A stretch of 64,000 nucleotides of DNA from Gellertiella hungarica (lineage in GTDB: Bacteria; Pseudomonadota; Alphaproteobacteria; Rhizobiales; Rhizobiaceae). The stretch covers positions 140,492-204,491 of the forward strand of contig NZ_JACIEZ010000007.1 in the NCBI RefSeq assembly GCF_014197145.1. Reading direction: 5' to 3'. Shown in pieces: positions 25,344-35,764 of this stretch. A program made the position numbers and the translations under genes. Under the pieces are notes generated by a model. That model made no database searches, was not told the DNA's origin, and worked only from the letters and a program-made list of their open reading frames with translations. The first letter of the stretch is position 1, and each line of letters starts with the position of its first letter.

Positions 25344-26344
25344 CCGGAAGCCTCGACATCGTCATCTTCGGCCTCTCGCTCTCCTCCTCCTGGGGGAACG
25401 GCCACGCCACCACCTTCCGCGCTCTCCTTCGCGGCCTTGCCGCCGAAGGTCACCGGGTGCTGTTCCTCGAAAGGGACGTGCCGTGGTATGCGGCCCACCG
25501 CGACCTGCCGGAGCCGGATTTCTGCGCCTTCTCGCTCTACCGCGAGCTGGATTCGGTTCTCGGGGACCACCGCGAGCGGATTCTTCGCGCCGATGCCGTG
25601 ATCGTCGGGTCCTATGTGCCCGACGGCGTGGCGCTCATCGACCGGCTGGCGGCGCTCGGTCCCCGGCGGCTCTGCTTCTACGATATCGACACGCCCGTCA
25701 CGCTGGCACGGCTGGAGCGCGGCGAGGAGGAATTCCTCGCGCGCCGGCAGATCCCGCTCTTCGACGCCTATTTCTCCTTTTCCGGCGGCGCGGTGCTGGA
25801 CAGGCTGGAGGCGCGGTTCGGGGCAAGGAAAGCCCTGCCGCTCTATTGCTCGGTGGATGCGGCGCGCTACCGTCCGACGGGGGATCCACTGCGATGGGAC
25901 CTCGGCTATCTCGGCACCTACAGTCCCGACCGCCAGCCGACGCTGGAGCGGCTCCTCATCGAGCCCGCGCGGCGCCTGCCGCACCGGCGCTTCGTGGTGG
26001 CCGGGCCGCAATATCCCGGCGACATCGACTGGCCGGCCAATGTGGAGCGGATCGAGCATCTCGGCCCCGCCGATCATCCGGCCTTCTACAGCCGCCAGCG
26101 CTTTACCCTCAACGTCACCCGGGCCGACATGATCGCCGCCGGCTGGTCGCCCAGCGTCCGTCTCTTCGAGGCGGCGGCCTGCGGCACGCCGATCGTCAGC
26201 GATGCCTGGCGCGGGCTGGACGACCTGCTGCCCAATGGCGAGGCGCTGATCATCGCCCGCGACGGCGATGACGTGATCCGCGCGCTGGAGACGCTCGACG
26301 ATGCCGCGCTGGAGCGATGGCGCAAGCGGCGCGGGCCCGGGTGA
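25340..26344 (+). CDS. CgeB-like glycosyltransferase, C-terminus truncated by a probable one-base deletion
   Basis: A 334-aa paralogue of the preceding protein: GLSLSSSWGNGHATTFRALL at the start, CFYDIDTPVTLARLERGEEE, DLGYLGTYSPDRQPTLERLL, and a C-terminal SVRLFEAAACGTPIVSDAWR with ALIIARDGDDVIRALETLDD. The frame ends early at 26344 after RKRRGPG. In the adjacent frame, ATG 26344 to TGA 26451 encodes ARVMAAHTGDARARELAGAL, clearly homologous to ARVLAEHTYDHRAEAVDRLL of the upstream paralogue. One missing base in the GC-rich run near 26328-26338 would restore a ~370-aa protein. The core GT domain is intact, so activity may survive. Confidence 0.8.
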   Translation: MTGSLDIVIFGLSLSSSWGNGHATTFRALLRGLAAEGHRVLFLERDVPWYAAHRDLPEPDFCAFSLYRELDSVLGDHRERILRADAVIVGSYVPDGVALIDRLAALGPRRLCFYDIDTPVTLARLERGEEEFLARRQIPLFDAYFSFSGGAVLDRLEARFGARKALPLYCSVDAARYRPTGDPLRWDLGYLGTYSPDRQPTLERLLIEPARRLPHRRFVVAGPQYPGDIDWPANVERIEHLGPADHPAFYSRQRFTLNVTRADMIAAGWSPSVRLFEAAACGTPIVSDAWRGLDDLLPNGEALIIARDGDDVIRALETLDDAALERWRKRRGPG

Positions 26345-26453
26345 TGGCCGCCCATACGGGCGATGCCCGCGCCCGCGAACTGGCGGGCGCCCTCGGGCTG
26401 CTCGCCGAAAGGCGGCCGGAAGCGGCGCTGGCGCGCGCCATGGGAGAGTGAGA

Positions 26454-27215
26454 ATGGACAGGACGGCAGGCAGCAGCACGGAAGAACTCGCCCGGCGGAT
26501 CAGGGAGCTCGGCCCCTGGTTTCACAATCTGGAGATCGGCGGCGTGCAGACCGCGCCCGATCACTTCCTCGGCGATTATCCCGCCTTCAAGTGGGAAGGC
26601 TTCCGCCATGTGGTCCCGGAGGATCTCGAAGGCCGCAGCGTGCTCGACATCGGCTGCAATGCGGGCTTCTATGCGCTGGAAATGAAGCGGCGCAATGCCG
26701 GCCGGGTGGTCGGCATCGATGCGGACCCGCATTATCTGCGGCAGGCGCACTTCGCCGCGGAGGCGGCCGGCCTCGACATCGAGTTTCGCCAGATGTCGGT
26801 CTACGAGGTGCCGAAGCTCGGCGAACGGTTCGACCTCGTGATCTTCATGGGCGTGCTCTATCACCTGCGCCATCCGCTTCTGGCGCTCGATCTCATCCAC
26901 GAGCACGTCGCCGGCGACCTGATGCTGTTCCAGTGCCTGCAGCGCGGCGACGAGCGCATACCCCCACTCGAAGAGGACTATCCCTTCTCGGAATGGGCGG
27001 TCTTCGACCGGCCCGATTATCCGAAGCTCTTCTTCGTCGAGGAGCGCTATGCCTCGGATCCGACCAACTGGTTCATCCCGAACAAGGCGGCGATCGAGGC
27101 GATGCTGCGCAGCGCCGGCTTTGCGATTCTGGAGCACCCGGAGCGCGAGGTCTATCTCTGCCGGCGCGGCGAGCGGCATTACGCGGTGGAGACGGTTCCG
27201 GGGCTTGGCGGCTAG
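26454..27215 (+). CDS. SAM-dependent methyltransferase of the glycan cluster
   Basis: A 253-aa class I methyltransferase. The SAM-binding core has VLDIGCNAGFYALEMKRRNA (motif I, residues ~62-81), VVGIDADPHYLRQAHFAAEA (motif II) and FDLVIFMGVLYHLRHPLLAL (post-motif II, as in tRNA-carboxymethyluridine-like and small-molecule methyltransferases). The N-terminus (ELGPWFHNLEIGGVQTAPDH) resembles CmoB-like proteins. It begins three bases after the restored stop of the previous gene and is the last gene of the cluster. It probably methylates the glycan or a precursor. Its stop overlaps the stop of the convergent 40-aa gene. Confidence 0.85.
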   Translation: MDRTAGSSTEELARRIRELGPWFHNLEIGGVQTAPDHFLGDYPAFKWEGFRHVVPEDLEGRSVLDIGCNAGFYALEMKRRNAGRVVGIDADPHYLRQAHFAAEAAGLDIEFRQMSVYEVPKLGERFDLVIFMGVLYHLRHPLLALDLIHEHVAGDLMLFQCLQRGDERIPPLEEDYPFSEWAVFDRPDYPKLFFVEERYASDPTNWFIPNKAAIEAMLRSAGFAILEHPEREVYLCRRGERHYAVETVPGLGG

Positions 27216-27334
27216 AGCAGCCAGAAGACCGTGGCCCCGACCAGGATGTAGAGAACGATCACCGCCAGCAGGCGCGGCATGCCCGCGGCCGTGTTGGTCG
27301 AACCGCCGATGAGGTAGTACCAGTCCGTGTTCAT
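27212..27334 (-). CDS. Small single-pass membrane protein, 40 aa
   Basis: A short hydrophilic N-terminus (MNTDWYYLIGGSTNTAAGMP) is followed by one 20-residue transmembrane helix (RLLAVIVLYILVGATVFWLL) that runs to the stop. GGGAG at 27346-27342 lies seven bases before the ATG, and a general-stress-type promoter lies 30 bases upstream. The stop overlaps the methyltransferase stop by three bases, tail to tail. The combination of promoter, ribosome-binding site and a clean TM helix supports a real gene that ordinary length filters would miss. Function unknown. Confidence 0.62.
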   Translation of the reverse strand: MNTDWYYLIGGSTNTAAGMPRLLAVIVLYILVGATVFWLL

Positions 27335-27363
27335 CCGCCGTCTCCCAGAAGTTTACGGACGTA

Positions 27364-27389
27364 AACCGGTGGGCGTCGCCGGCGGTTCC
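27364..27389 (-). promoter_or_regulatory. General-stress-type promoter for the 40-aa membrane protein
   Basis: Minus-strand GGAAC (27389-27385), 17 bases, GGTT (27367-27364), 29 bases before the start at 27334. It is mirrored by the plus-strand promoter at 27405 with the same spacing to its own gene. Confidence 0.55.
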
Positions 27390-27404
27390 CCTAAAAACGG
27401 CGGT

Positions 27405-27430
27405 GGAACCGGTGCGGGGGGCTGCCGGTT
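27405..27430 (+). promoter_or_regulatory. General-stress-type promoter for the DUF1003 gene
   Basis: GGAAC (27405-27409), 17 bases, GGTT (27427-27430), 29 bases before the ATG at 27460. Confidence 0.55.
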
Positions 27431-27459
27431 CTCCGTCACCCCGAAACCGGAGATGCGAG

Positions 27460-27993
27460 ATGCAGCCTTCGCCGCGCAAGCCCCCGACCACCACGCTCGG
27501 CCGGCTCGACCGCAACATCGAGGCGCTTCTGGAGCGCCGCCAGCAGGAGGCGGACAACGCCTCGCTCGAGGACCGGATCGCCCGCACCATCACCCGCTTT
27601 GCCGGGTCCATGGCCTTCGTCTACATCCATGCGGTCATCTTCGGCCTCTGGATCCTGACCAATACCGGCGTTCTTCCGGTTCTGCCCGCTTTCGATCCGT
27701 CGCTGGTCATTCTTGCCATGGTGGCCTCGGTGGAGGCGATCTTCATCTCCACCTTCGTGATGATCAGCCAGAACCGCATGGCGGAGGTGGACGACAAGCG
27801 CGCCGACCTCAACCTGCAGATCTCCCTGCTGGCCGAGCACGAGACGACGGAGCTTCTCAACCTCGTGTCCGCGATGGCCGAGAAGCTCGGGGTCGAGGTG
27901 GAGGCCCGCGCCGAGATCGAGGAACTGAAGCAGGACGTGAAGCCGGAACAGGTGCTCGATGCGATGGAGACCCGCAGCCGCGACGAGGATTAG
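27460..27993 (+). CDS. DUF1003 membrane protein
   Basis: A 177-aa protein. The charged N-terminal helix (ADNASLEDRIARTITRFAGS) leads into two transmembrane helices: SMAFVYIHAVIFGLWILTNT at ~50-70 and LVILAMVASVEAIFISTFVM at ~85-105. The family motif ISQNRMAEVDDKRADLNLQI follows, with a coiled-coil C-terminus. DUF1003 proteins are widespread and often stress-regulated; their function is unknown. ATG 27460 has CCGGAG seven bases upstream. Convergent with the DUF1810 gene, stop codons overlapping. Confidence 0.87.
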   Translation: MQPSPRKPPTTTLGRLDRNIEALLERRQQEADNASLEDRIARTITRFAGSMAFVYIHAVIFGLWILTNTGVLPVLPAFDPSLVILAMVASVEAIFISTFVMISQNRMAEVDDKRADLNLQISLLAEHETTELLNLVSAMAEKLGVEVEARAEIEELKQDVKPEQVLDAMETRSRDED

Positions 27994-28427
27994 GCGCCGC
28001 TTGCCGGGCCCTCTTCAAGGAGCGCGCGCGTCCGCTCGTCCGGTCCGCCGAACCATCGTCCGAGGGCGTCGGCAAAGAGCGATCCGCCCCCTGCGGCCGC
28101 AAAGAGCGTCAGGCTGGAGCGCAGCTTCAGGGCATCGACGGAGCCGAAGACGAGATCCGCATCCGGCCTGTCGAGGGCCGCAAGCGCCGCGACGCATTCC
28201 CTCAGCCGTGCCCCGAGCAGGGGATGGCCGAGATAGGCGCGCGCCTCCCCGAGGGAGCGGATGGCATAGTGACGGGCCGTTGCACTGTGGCCGAGGCCGG
28301 CAAGCTGGGGGAAGACGAACCACATCCAGTGGGTCTCCTTCCGCCCGCGGCGGATTTCGGCGAGCGCGGTTTCGTACGTGCCGGCCTGCGCCTCGATGAA
28401 GCGTCTGAGATCGAAGGGATCGCTCAT
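27990..28427 (-). CDS. DUF1810 family protein
   Basis: A 145-aa cytoplasmic protein with the DUF1810 signature: FDLRRFIEAQAGTYETALAE, then GRKETHWMWFVFPQLAGLGH, RHYAIRSLGEARAYLGHPLL and GSVDALKLRSSLTLFAAAGG. The function of the family is unknown (structural relatives of macrodomain-adjacent or NADAR-linked proteins have been suggested, without proof). TAA overlaps the DUF1003 stop. The start codon lies close to the oxyR stop, and the gene is transcribed in the same direction as oxyR with a 31-base gap, so read-through from oxyR is possible. Confidence 0.87.
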   Translation of the reverse strand: MSDPFDLRRFIEAQAGTYETALAEIRRGRKETHWMWFVFPQLAGLGHSATARHYAIRSLGEARAYLGHPLLGARLRECVAALAALDRPDADLVFGSVDALKLRSSLTLFAAAGGGSLFADALGRWFGGPDERTRALLEEGPASGA

Positions 28428-28458
28428 CCCGTCAGCCTAGCAGCTGCTGCGTGCATCC

Positions 28459-29358
28459 TCAACCATTCCGCGCAAGATCCATGCCGGCCATGGTTTCTGC
28501 AATCGCGGCGAGTTCGTCACCCAGCGGATTGGTCTTGCGCCAGACCATGCCTATCGTGCGCGAAGGCCGCGGCTCGGGCAGCCGCGCGACCGCCACCGAT
28601 GCGGACCGGGTTTCCATGGGCACGGCGATGTCGGGGATCAGCGTGACGCCGATATCGGCGCCGACCATCTGCACCAGCGTCGTCAGCGAACTGCCTTCGA
28701 TGAGGTCGCGCGAGGGGGTCGGCGCAATCTTGCAGAAGGCAATGGCCTGCTCGCGGAAGCAGTGCCCCTCCTCGAGCAGCAGCAGACGCCTGTCCTGGAG
28801 TTCCTCGAGGCCGGGAACCGGGGCCCCGGCCTCCCGGATGGGCCGCACCAGCACGAATTCCTCCTCGAACAGGCTTTTCTCGGCAAAGCTCGCCTCGGCA
28901 ACCGGCAGCGCGACGATGGCCGCATCCAGCCGGCCGTCGGCCAGGTCCGCGAGAAGCTTGCGGGTGACGGCTTCCCGGGGACGGATGTCGAGCCCCCCGT
29001 AGATTTCGCCGAGCCCCATGATGAGACGGGGCAGGAGATAGGGCGCAACCGTCGGGATCACGCCGATGCGGAACTGCCCGGTAAAGGGCCGGCGCGAGGC
29101 GCGGGAGAGATCGTCGAGCTCGTCCACCGCCTGCAGGATGTCGCGCACGCGGGCGGCAAAGCGTTCGCCGAGCGGGGTGAGCCGGATCTGCCTTGCGCTG
29201 CGCTCCACCAGACGCGCGCCGATCAGCGCCTCGAGTTCCTTGATCTGCACGGAAAGCGCCGGCTGGGACACGGAACAATCGGCCGCGGCGCGTCCGAAAT
29301 GCCCGTGCCGCGCCAGCGCGTCGAAATAGCGCATGTGCTTCATCGAAAGGTTGTTCAT
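28459..29358 (-). CDS. oxyR: OxyR, peroxide-sensing LysR-type regulator
   Basis: A 299-aa LysR-family activator. The N-terminal winged HTH reads MKHMRYFDALARHGHFGRAA with SQPALSVQIKELEALIGARL. The sensor domain has EEGHCFREQAIAFC, placing the peroxidatic and resolving cysteines at C200 and C209, exactly the OxyR arrangement (E. coli C199/C208). Oxidation to a disulfide switches DNA contacts and activates catalase genes. ATG 29358 is chosen over the TTG at 29364; MKHM at 29343 is an alternative. It is divergent from katG, the usual rhizobial oxyR-katG pair, with an OxyR-like site at its own start. Confidence 0.95.
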   Translation of the reverse strand: MNNLSMKHMRYFDALARHGHFGRAAADCSVSQPALSVQIKELEALIGARLVERSARQIRLTPLGERFAARVRDILQAVDELDDLSRASRRPFTGQFRIGVIPTVAPYLLPRLIMGLGEIYGGLDIRPREAVTRKLLADLADGRLDAAIVALPVAEASFAEKSLFEEEFVLVRPIREAGAPVPGLEELQDRRLLLLEEGHCFREQAIAFCKIAPTPSRDLIEGSSLTTLVQMVGADIGVTLIPDIAVPMETRSASVAVARLPEPRPSRTIGMVWRKTNPLGDELAAIAETMAGMDLARNG

Positions 29359-29393
29359 AATCAAAACCTATCGCGCCATTAAGAAAATGCAAT
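29357..29393. promoter_or_regulatory. Candidate OxyR binding site in the oxyR-katG divergent region
   Basis: ATAA-N7-CTAT (29357-29371), followed after 7 bases by TTAA-N7-CAAT (29379-29393). Spacing equals the OxyR tetramer consensus ATAG-N7-CTAT-N7-ATAG-N7-CTAT. The first half is good and the second weak. It overlaps the oxyR start codon, which fits autorepression and katG activation. Confidence 0.45.
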
Positions 29394-29460
29394 TTTATTT
29401 TATGGAACCAATGGCCTACAAGGCCTTCATCCGTCTGTCGCCGGGGCGTGCCATGGCTGA

Positions 29461-31668
<2,208 letters not shown>

Positions 31669-31690
31669 TCGCCGGGACAGAAACACGAGA

Positions 31691-31726
31691 GCCCGCTCCG
31701 CCTTCAAGGGCGGGGCGGGCTTTTTT
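31691..31726 (+). terminator. Rho-independent terminator after katG
   Basis: A 12-bp stem (31691-31702 with 31709-31720, one G-U pair), six-base loop TTCAAG, then six T residues. Confidence 0.85.
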
Positions 31727-31770
31727 CATGGCCGGTGCGGACGGGCGGGAGCCCGCCGCCGCGCGACGTC

Positions 31771-33108
31771 TCAGGCGGCGAGGAACGCCTTGTCGCGGGA
31801 GCCGGTCAGCATGTCCAGATCGGTGCGGGCCGCATCCACGGCTTCGCGCAGGATAGCGACGGCATCGCGGATGTTTTCCTCCTTGTGGCCGGCCATGACC
31901 TGCATGCGGAAGCGGGCAGCGCCCTTGGCAACGGCCGGATATTCCACGAGGTTCGAGAGAAGGCCGAGCTCCGGGATGCGGCGGCTGACGAGGCGGGCAA
32001 GCCCTTCGGAGCCCATCTTCACCGCGACGATGGCGGAGGGATCGCCGTAATATTCGAAACCGGCCTCGCTCAGCGTCTGGCGCAGCAGGTGGACGTTCTT
32101 CATCAGCGATGCGCGCAGCCGGGCGCCTTCTTCCGACTGGATGATGTCGAGCGCCTTCAGCACCACCGCGGCCTGCATCGGCGACAGCGCATTGGAGAAG
32201 GTCGCCGACGGGCTGTAGAAGCGCAGATATTCCTTCAGCGCCCGGCTGCGGCAGGCGACGAAGCCGCCGTTCGAGGCGAATGTCTTGGAGAAGGAGCCCA
32301 TCACCAGGTCCACCTTGCCCAGCATGTTCTGCAGGCCGATATGGCCGGTTCCGTCGCCAAGCGCGCCGAAATCATGCGCGACATCGACGACCAGGCGGGC
32401 ACCGAACTCGTCCGCCAGCGCCTGGAAGCCGGCGATGTCGGGCGTGTCGGAGTCCATCGAGAACAGGCCTTCGGTAACGATCAGGATGCCGTTTTCCGTA
32501 TCGCGGGCACGGATGGACTCGAGCTTCGACCGGCAATGCTCGAGGTCCAGATGGCGGAACTGGTAGATGTTGCGGGTGGCGGCATTGGCGCCTTCCTGAA
32601 GGCAGACATGGGAGAGCGTGTCCATCACGATGTGATCGGCGGAACGCACCAGCCCCTTGATGATGCCATAGCCGGCAGCCCAGCCGGTGGGGTAGAGGAT
32701 CGCCTCTTCCATCTGCAGGTAATCGGCCAGCCGGCGCTCCAGCGCCACGGAGAGATTGGTGTTGCCGACCAGCGCCGAGGAACCGGCGCTGTGCACGCCA
32801 TAGGTGCGGATCGTCTCGATCGCCGTTTCCTTGATCGCCGGGTGGGACGACATGCTGAGATAGTCCTGCGAGGCGAAGTTCACGCCCCGGATCGGGTTGC
32901 CGCGGTCGTCGGCGGCGGCGCAGACGGTGCCGGGGCCGGCTTCCGTCGAGCGGGAGAAGGGCCAGAGGCCATTGGCGCGGCGGTTGTTCTGCCACGCATA
33001 GAAGGCGTCGCCGCGCCTGGCGAGATCCGGCCCGCTCTGGACACGGAAGTCGCGCATGCTGCCCCCGAGCGCGCTGACGGCCTGATTGTTGAAGAGATCC
33101 CTGGTCAT
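31771..33108 (-). CDS. Alpha-oxoamine synthase family PLP enzyme (CqsA/LqsA/AONS-like)
   Basis: A 445-aa fold-type I PLP enzyme. Visible: SHPAIKETAIETIRTYGVHS then AGSSALVGNT (glycine/serine phosphate region), D242 and H245 in VVDVAHDFGALG (the family's DEAH, here DVAH), and the Schiff-base lysine K275 in GSFSKTFASNGGF. This family condenses an amino acid or amino-acid-CoA with an acyl-CoA (biotin, haem, sphingolipid, or the CqsA/LqsA alpha-aminoketone autoinducers). There are no biotin or haem genes nearby. A membrane kinase and response regulator lie 1.2 kb away, so a signalling product is a reasonable inference. It has an N-terminal extension of ~70 residues compared with AONS. The exact substrate is unknown. 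Confidence 0.85.
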   Translation of the reverse strand: MTRDLFNNQAVSALGGSMRDFRVQSGPDLARRGDAFYAWQNNRRANGLWPFSRSTEAGPGTVCAAADDRGNPIRGVNFASQDYLSMSSHPAIKETAIETIRTYGVHSAGSSALVGNTNLSVALERRLADYLQMEEAILYPTGWAAGYGIIKGLVRSADHIVMDTLSHVCLQEGANAATRNIYQFRHLDLEHCRSKLESIRARDTENGILIVTEGLFSMDSDTPDIAGFQALADEFGARLVVDVAHDFGALGDGTGHIGLQNMLGKVDLVMGSFSKTFASNGGFVACRSRALKEYLRFYSPSATFSNALSPMQAAVVLKALDIIQSEEGARLRASLMKNVHLLRQTLSEAGFEYYGDPSAIVAVKMGSEGLARLVSRRIPELGLLSNLVEYPAVAKGAARFRMQVMAGHKEENIRDAVAILREAVDAARTDLDMLTGSRDKAFLAA

Positions 33109-33189
33109 GATTAACCCCGCTTGCGATTGTTCTTATGGGTGTGCAAGTTTTTGCATGCGGAGATTTCGCCCTCAGGCTTTAAGGGGTGG

Positions 33190-33325
33190 TTAAATTAGCC
33201 TCCATAACTATTCGTATGGATAAATGTACATTACTCGACAAAGTTAGCGGCCCGTTAGCGCCTGCGAATATCCAGATACGCGACCATTAGCATTCAAGGT
33301 AAAAGTTCCGGCTACTTTTAGCATT
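33190..33325. promoter_or_regulatory. Cluster of five TTAGC motifs in the divergent region between synthase and porin
   Basis: TTAGC occurs at 33195-33199, 33244-33248, 33255-33259, 33287-33291 and 33318-33322. GTTAGC at 33243 and 33254 is spaced 11 bases, one helical turn, and the last two copies share (A/T)TTAGCATTCA. A further GTTAGC lies before the kinase gene (34224-34229), and GTTAGT before the chemoreceptor (36261-36266). The A+T-rich intergenic region also holds the promoters of both divergent genes. Confidence 0.4.
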
Positions 33326-33384
33326 CATTAACCATACAAACCTATTGTTGGCTTCGATAACTTCGTTTGCGCAGGGACGTTGCC

Positions 33385-34134
33385 ATGTCTGTGAATCGTC
33401 AGGAACCCCATAGTGCTCGTATCCGGGCGGTCCTTTCAGCCATGGTTGCCGTCCTGGCGATCGGCGGCGGGCCGGCTGCCACGGCAAGGGCCGCGGACCT
33501 GGAAGCGCAAGCCGCCCCTTACGAGACCGGCCCCTATGACTGGTCCGGCGCCTATGTGGGTGCGGCTGCAAGCTACAGCTGGGGCAAGGACCGGACCACC
33601 GAATACGTGACGGCCACCGGCGCACCCCGCAACATGTTCTTCGACTACGAGCCCAAGGGCAAATCCGGCGGCATCAAGGCCGGTGCGAACATGCAGAAGG
33701 GCTCCTTCGTTTTCGGTGCGGAGGCGGATTTCGAGCTCAGCAACCTGCGCGGCACCTTCATCGATACGATCGAGAATCTCGGCCGCGGCGACGACAATTA
33801 CGACTGGAAGGCCTCGCTGCGCGGGCGTGCCGGCATCGCCCTCGACCGCTTCATGGTCTATGGCACGGGCGGTCTTGCGGCCGCGCGCATCCGCAACGTC
33901 TACACGCTGGTGCCGCTGCGGGTCTCCGAACCCATCGAGGATACCCGCTACGGCTGGACCGCCGGGATCGGGGTGGACTACGCTCTCACCGACAATCTGA
34001 TCGCCGGCCTGGAGTACCGCTACACGCGGTTCAACCGTTACACCAATGTCTCGACGGTTGCCTTCCCCGGCCTTTCCGGCACCCAGGAACCGTCGCTGAA
34101 CGACATCAGGATCACCCTGAGCTACAAGTTCTGA
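33385..34134 (+). CDS. Omp25/Omp31-type outer-membrane beta-barrel protein
   Basis: A 249-aa protein with a signal peptide (residues ~14-36, AVLAIGGGPAATARAAD) and an eight-stranded barrel of the rhizobial/brucellar Omp25-Omp31 type. Hallmarks are YDWSGAYVGAAASYSWGKDR, SGGIKAGANMQKGSFVFGAE, LRGRAGIALDRFMVYGTGGL and TAGIGVDYALTDNLIAGLEY, with the C-terminal strand DIRITLSYKF ending in Phe. It is a surface structural porin-like protein. ATG 33385 follows GCAGGGACGTTGCC. It is divergent from the alpha-oxoamine synthase and 132 bases upstream of the kinase gene. The region after it carries only a weak hairpin. Confidence 0.9.
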   Translation: MSVNRQEPHSARIRAVLSAMVAVLAIGGGPAATARAADLEAQAAPYETGPYDWSGAYVGAAASYSWGKDRTTEYVTATGAPRNMFFDYEPKGKSGGIKAGANMQKGSFVFGAEADFELSNLRGTFIDTIENLGRGDDNYDWKASLRGRAGIALDRFMVYGTGGLAAARIRNVYTLVPLRVSEPIEDTRYGWTAGIGVDYALTDNLIAGLEYRYTRFNRYTNVSTVAFPGLSGTQEPSLNDIRITLSYKF

Positions 34135-34266
34135 GATCGGCCTTACCCGCAGAACGGGATTTTTGCAGGCGCCGGTGGTCCCCCCGCGCCTGTTTAACGT
34201 ATTATCAATTGCGGATGCCTAAAGTTAGCACAGGCAACATTTGTCATGTGAAAATTAACTCGGGCG

Positions 34267-35763
34267 ATGCCGATGACCCTTTCGATCTCGAAGCTGACCA
34301 ACGCGCTCGACCATGCGGTCGACTGGTTCATTCCCGCCTCCATCGTCGCCGACAAGGACCTGCGCAAGCAGGCGCGGCTGTTCCTCATCAGCCACCTGCT
34401 CGGACCCTTCATCGGCAACACGGTGCCGCTGGCCCTCTATCTCTTCGATCCGCAGCCGAGCTGGGACATCGCGGTGCTTTCCGCCTCGATCACCGGTTTC
34501 TGGATCTTCCCGCTCGTTCTGCGCGCGATCGGCCATTACCACACGCTGGCGCTGCTCTCGATCCAGAACCTGATGTTCTGCATTCTCTGGAGCTGCTATT
34601 TCTACGGCGGGGTGACCTCGCCGACGCTGCCCTGGGTGCTGACCATCCCGCTGCTGGCCTTCTTCTATATCGACGATTCCGTGAAGCTGCGCTATGCGGT
34701 GCTGCTGATGTTCGCGCTGAATTCTATCGGCTTCGGGTTGATCTCCTACTACCTGCCGGCGCCGGAACACGGCATTCCGCAGGCCGCGATGCAGGGCCTC
34801 GGCATCGTTTCCACCATGGCGGCCGCCGCCTATGTGGCGATGATGGCGGTCTATTATGCCCGCGCCCTTGCCTCCCAGGCGGAACTCGAGGCGGTCGTGC
34901 GCCACCAGCGCACCACGGCCCAGCACCTGCGCATCGCCACCCTCGAGGCCGAGCGGGCGAGCAAGGCCAAGGCCGAATTCCTCGCCAAGATGAGCCACGA
35001 GCTGCGCACCCCCCTCAATGCGGTGATCGGCTACAGCCAGATGCTGCTCGAGGAGGCGGAGGAAACCGGCGATTTCGAGGATGTGCCCGACATCGAGCGC
35101 ATCCATGCGGCAGGGGTTCATCTGCTGCGCCTCGTCAACAGCGTGCTTGATCTCTCCAAGATCGAGGCGGGGCACATGGAGCTGTTCGTCGAGACCTTCA
35201 GCCTGCGCAGCGTGGTCGATGCGGTCATCGAGGACGTCCGCCCCCATGCGGAGCAAAACGGCAATCGCCTGTCCGTCTCCTTCGATCCGTCGATCCCCAC
35301 CATCAGGGGCGACCAGATGAAGACCCAGGCGGTGATCGGAAACGTGGTCCGCAATGCCAGCAAGTACACCCACGGCGGCACGGTGGAACTGGTGTGCAGC
35401 CCTTCGACCCTGCCGACGGGCGCCGCCGTGCGGATCGAGGTGCGCGATACCGGCATCGGCATCGACGGAAAGGACCTGCCGCACATCTTCGAACGCTTCA
35501 CCGTGGTGGATGACGAGACCTCGTCCAAGTATGGCGGCACCGGCATCGGCCTCGCCCTGACCCGCGAGCTCTGCCGGATGATGGGCGGTTCGATCCAGGT
35601 GGCGAGCACGCTCGGCAAGGGAAGCACATTCACCATCATGCTGCCGCTCGAAATCGCGGCGGAAAAGAACGGGGCGGCGGATGCGGCCTCCGGCGAAACC
35701 GAGCGCCTGACGGAAACCGGCAGGCCGAACGACATCATCGAGACACGGCTGAAAGTTGCCTGA
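34267..35763 (+). CDS. Six-TM sensor histidine kinase
   Basis: A 498-aa kinase. Six hydrophobic segments (~38-60, 67-87, 92-113, 118-135, 141-162, 176-198) form a membrane sensor without a periplasmic domain. A short coiled coil precedes HisKA with MSHELRTPLNAVIG (H244). The HATPase domain shows the N box VIGNVVRNASKYTHGG, G1 VRDTGIGID and F/G2 HIFERFTVVDDETSSKYGGT. The sensor size and layout resemble those of CqsS and LqsS, which detect membrane-permeable alpha-hydroxyketones, although sequence identity cannot be judged here. It is followed one base later by the response regulator gene. Start 34267 or 34273. Confidence 0.9.
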   Translation: MPMTLSISKLTNALDHAVDWFIPASIVADKDLRKQARLFLISHLLGPFIGNTVPLALYLFDPQPSWDIAVLSASITGFWIFPLVLRAIGHYHTLALLSIQNLMFCILWSCYFYGGVTSPTLPWVLTIPLLAFFYIDDSVKLRYAVLLMFALNSIGFGLISYYLPAPEHGIPQAAMQGLGIVSTMAAAAYVAMMAVYYARALASQAELEAVVRHQRTTAQHLRIATLEAERASKAKAEFLAKMSHELRTPLNAVIGYSQMLLEEAEETGDFEDVPDIERIHAAGVHLLRLVNSVLDLSKIEAGHMELFVETFSLRSVVDAVIEDVRPHAEQNGNRLSVSFDPSIPTIRGDQMKTQAVIGNVVRNASKYTHGGTVELVCSPSTLPTGAAVRIEVRDTGIGIDGKDLPHIFERFTVVDDETSSKYGGTGIGLALTRELCRMMGGSIQVASTLGKGSTFTIMLPLEIAAEKNGAADAASGETERLTETGRPNDIIETRLKVA

Positions 35764-35764
35764 G

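Noticed and set aside
34141..34170. Terminator after the porin gene (CCCG-CAGAA-CGGG-ATTTTT)
   Set aside because: The stem is only four base pairs, too weak to call without RNA data.
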